Shown: piece by piece, positions 5,754-6,809 of the stretch
How positions within the stretch are numbered: position 1 is the first letter of the stretch
Layout of the letters: the number at the start of each line of letters is the position of its first letter
Assembly (NCBI GenBank): GCA_030428405.1
Contig: JAUIEH010000149.1
Span: 1-6,809 of the forward strand
Direction: 5' to 3'
Origin: Alphaproteobacteria bacterium
GTDB lineage: Bacteria > Pseudomonadota > Alphaproteobacteria > Caulobacterales > Maricaulaceae
DNA: 6,809 nt
Made by a program: the position numbers and the translations under genes
Notes under the pieces: generated by a model
What the model saw: the letters and a program-made list of their open reading frames with translations, nothing else
What the model was told of the DNA's origin: nothing
Database searches by the model: none

Positions 5754-6809
5754 GGCGCGGGACGCAGACCCGGCCGGCTGACCAGCAAGCACCCGCCCAC
5801 CGCCATGAACACCGAGGCGAGCCACCATTCCTGCCACATGCCGTAGCTGACCGCGCCGACGCCGAGCACGGCGGCGGTGCAGCCCGCCGCGGCGACGGCC
5901 TGGCGCTGCGTCAGCTGTGCGGAGCGCACCACCCGCTCCGTGCACGCAATAATAGCAATTGCGATGAGCGCGACGCCGACCAGGCCGGTCTCCAGCCAGA
6001 CATGTAGACCGATATTGTGCGGATGCAGAGGGATGGCGGCGAATTCCAGACCGCGCAGCTCCAGCGTGTCGTGAATGTCGCGCGAGGCGTCAAAGCCGTG
6101 GCCAAAGAGCGGCGCTTCCAGAATCTTGCCCGCGGTGAAGCGCCAGATGTCCAGACGCATCTCCCAGGACAATGGCAAAGACGAGCGCATCGCTTCCGGC
6201 ATCGAGGCGCCCAACGCCATCACCGGCGAAAAGACGATCATGCCCGCCCCGCCCCAGCCGACCGCGCGCAAGGTCGTGCGCGGCGCCTGCCAGGCGAAGA
6301 GGGCTGCGGCAGCGCCGCAAACGGCGGCCAGCACATTTGCAGAGATGCCGAGAAACATAGCGCTGATCGCCGCCATGACCGTCATCGCCGCCGCCGTCAG
6401 GCGCGCCGTCGCGCCTCCAGGCCAGACGAGCGCGACAAAGGCCGGCAGGCACACGACGAGCGTTGAAGCGCCATGACCGAGGCTAAGCCATATCACCTCG
6501 CGCGGGGTGCCCGGATCGCGATGCGCGGCTGTGAGAGCGCCGCCCGTCGCCATCTCGAAGCCGAGCATCACGGCTGCGCCAAGGCCGGCGAAGACGAAGC
6601 CGGCGCGCAATATGTTCAGCGTGCGTCCTTGCGCCTGACCGGCATAGACGGCGAAGGCCGCATAAAGCGGCACGCCGGCGACCAGCTTGACGACATTGTC
6701 GAGATTATCGCCCGGCGACCACGAGGCCGACAGCGACGTCCACGCGATGAACGCGGCGAGCATGAGCGCGCCGGGCGTAAGCAAAGCGCGCGTCATTTCG
6801 GCGGGCCGT
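5750..6809 (-). CDS. O-antigen ligase/polymerase-like membrane protein (5' end outside window)
   Basis: This is a polytopic inner-membrane protein of the Wzy/WaaL group (Wzy_C-type domain), which either polymerises polysaccharide repeat units or ligates finished chains to lipid A core in the periplasm. The frame is open to the right edge. ATG at 6796 is available, but family members normally have one or more further N-terminal helices before the S-A-S-W-S segment, which here comes only about 23 residues in, so the true start is probably outside the window. Counting from that Met, several helices precede a large periplasmic loop with G-H-G-F (about 225-228) and the HPHN motif (258-261), followed by a helix beginning LHVWLETGLVG. 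The pattern G-x-G then HPHN then E-x-G-x-x-G is characteristic. The TGA at 5750-5752 overlaps the start of the glycosyltransferase gene. Ligase and polymerase cannot be told apart from sequence alone. Confidence 0.85.
   Translation of the reverse strand, partial: RPAEMTRALLTPGALMLAAFIAWTSLSASWSPGDNLDNVVKLVAGVPLYAAFAVYAGQAQGRTLNILRAGFVFAGLGAAVMLGFEMATGGALTAAHRDPGTPREVIWLSLGHGASTLVVCLPAFVALVWPGGATARLTAAAMTVMAAISAMFLGISANVLAAVCGAAAALFAWQAPRTTLRAVGWGGAGMIVFSPVMALGASMPEAMRSSLPLSWEMRLDIWRFTAGKILEAPLFGHGFDASRDIHDTLELRGLEFAAIPLHPHNIGLHVWLETGLVGVALIAIAIIACTERVVRSAQLTQRQAVAAAGCTAAVLGVGAVSYGMWQEWWLASVFMAVGGCLLVSRPGLRPAP

Noticed and set aside
5754..5945. N-terminal extension of the rhamnosyltransferase-like protein to the ATG at 5945
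   Set aside because: The extension is Arg/Gly-rich, lies entirely over the upstream ligase-like gene, and precedes the normal GT-A start strand; the ATGA overlap at 5750-5753 is a much better start.
1..6809. Mobile element, CRISPR array, defence or toxin-antitoxin system
   Set aside because: No transposase or integrase motifs, no regularly spaced repeats and no recognisable defence domains were seen on either strand; apart from the lyase, the left-edge fragment, the uncharacterised membrane protein and the weak small ORFs, the genes are envelope glycosylation genes.

Overview
The window is GC-rich (very high G/C at third codon positions, many GCGC runs) and looks like a chromosomal segment of an alphaproteobacterium. 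The protein types suggest a Caulobacter/Maricaulis-like or related Hyphomonadaceae-type lineage, but that placement is inference from overall character only. It holds one partial gene at each edge, five complete confident genes, and one stretch of about 520 bases (151-673) where coding content is uncertain.

Layout from left to right. At 1-150 (+) is the C-terminal tail of a protein ending in a heptad coiled coil, possibly the polyhydroxyalkanoate regulator PhaR, followed by a strong GC hairpin (160-195). The stretch 151-673 has no recognisable gene. It contains a weak candidate ORF (240-566) whose stop overlaps the start of a 19-residue hydrophobic peptide (563-622), then a small hairpin. At 674-1135 (-) is a four-helix membrane protein of unknown function. 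At 1279-2019 (-) is a family 2 glycosyltransferase of the dolichol/undecaprenyl-phosphate sugar synthase type. Divergent from it, at 2176-3942 (+), is an ArnT-like polytopic transferase that uses lipid-linked sugar donors. A 4-base ATGA overlap joins this to a hydroxymethylglutaryl-CoA lyase gene at 3939-4859 (+). Converging on the lyase from the right are a rhamnosyltransferase-type family 2 glycosyltransferase (4845-5753, -) and, upstream of it with another ATGA overlap, an O-antigen ligase/polymerase-type membrane protein (5750 to the right edge, -).

Working together (inference): the left glycosyltransferase probably loads a sugar onto a polyprenyl phosphate on the cytoplasmic face. The ArnT-like enzyme probably transfers that sugar on the periplasmic face to lipid A, core or another envelope acceptor. 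The right-hand pair belongs to polysaccharide assembly: a transferase adding a sugar to a repeat unit, and a Wzy/WaaL-like enzyme polymerising or ligating it. The lyase is a carbon-metabolism enzyme (final step of leucine degradation) that appears to be co-transcribed with an envelope gene, an unusual partnership.

The main sequence-level oddities are an imperfect long inverted repeat in the divergent intergenic region (2076-2148), and a 14-base perfect palindrome beside an AT-rich TATATA box inside the end of the ArnT-like gene, coinciding with a cluster of rare codons. I saw no mobile element, CRISPR array, tRNA, rRNA or defence-type system.
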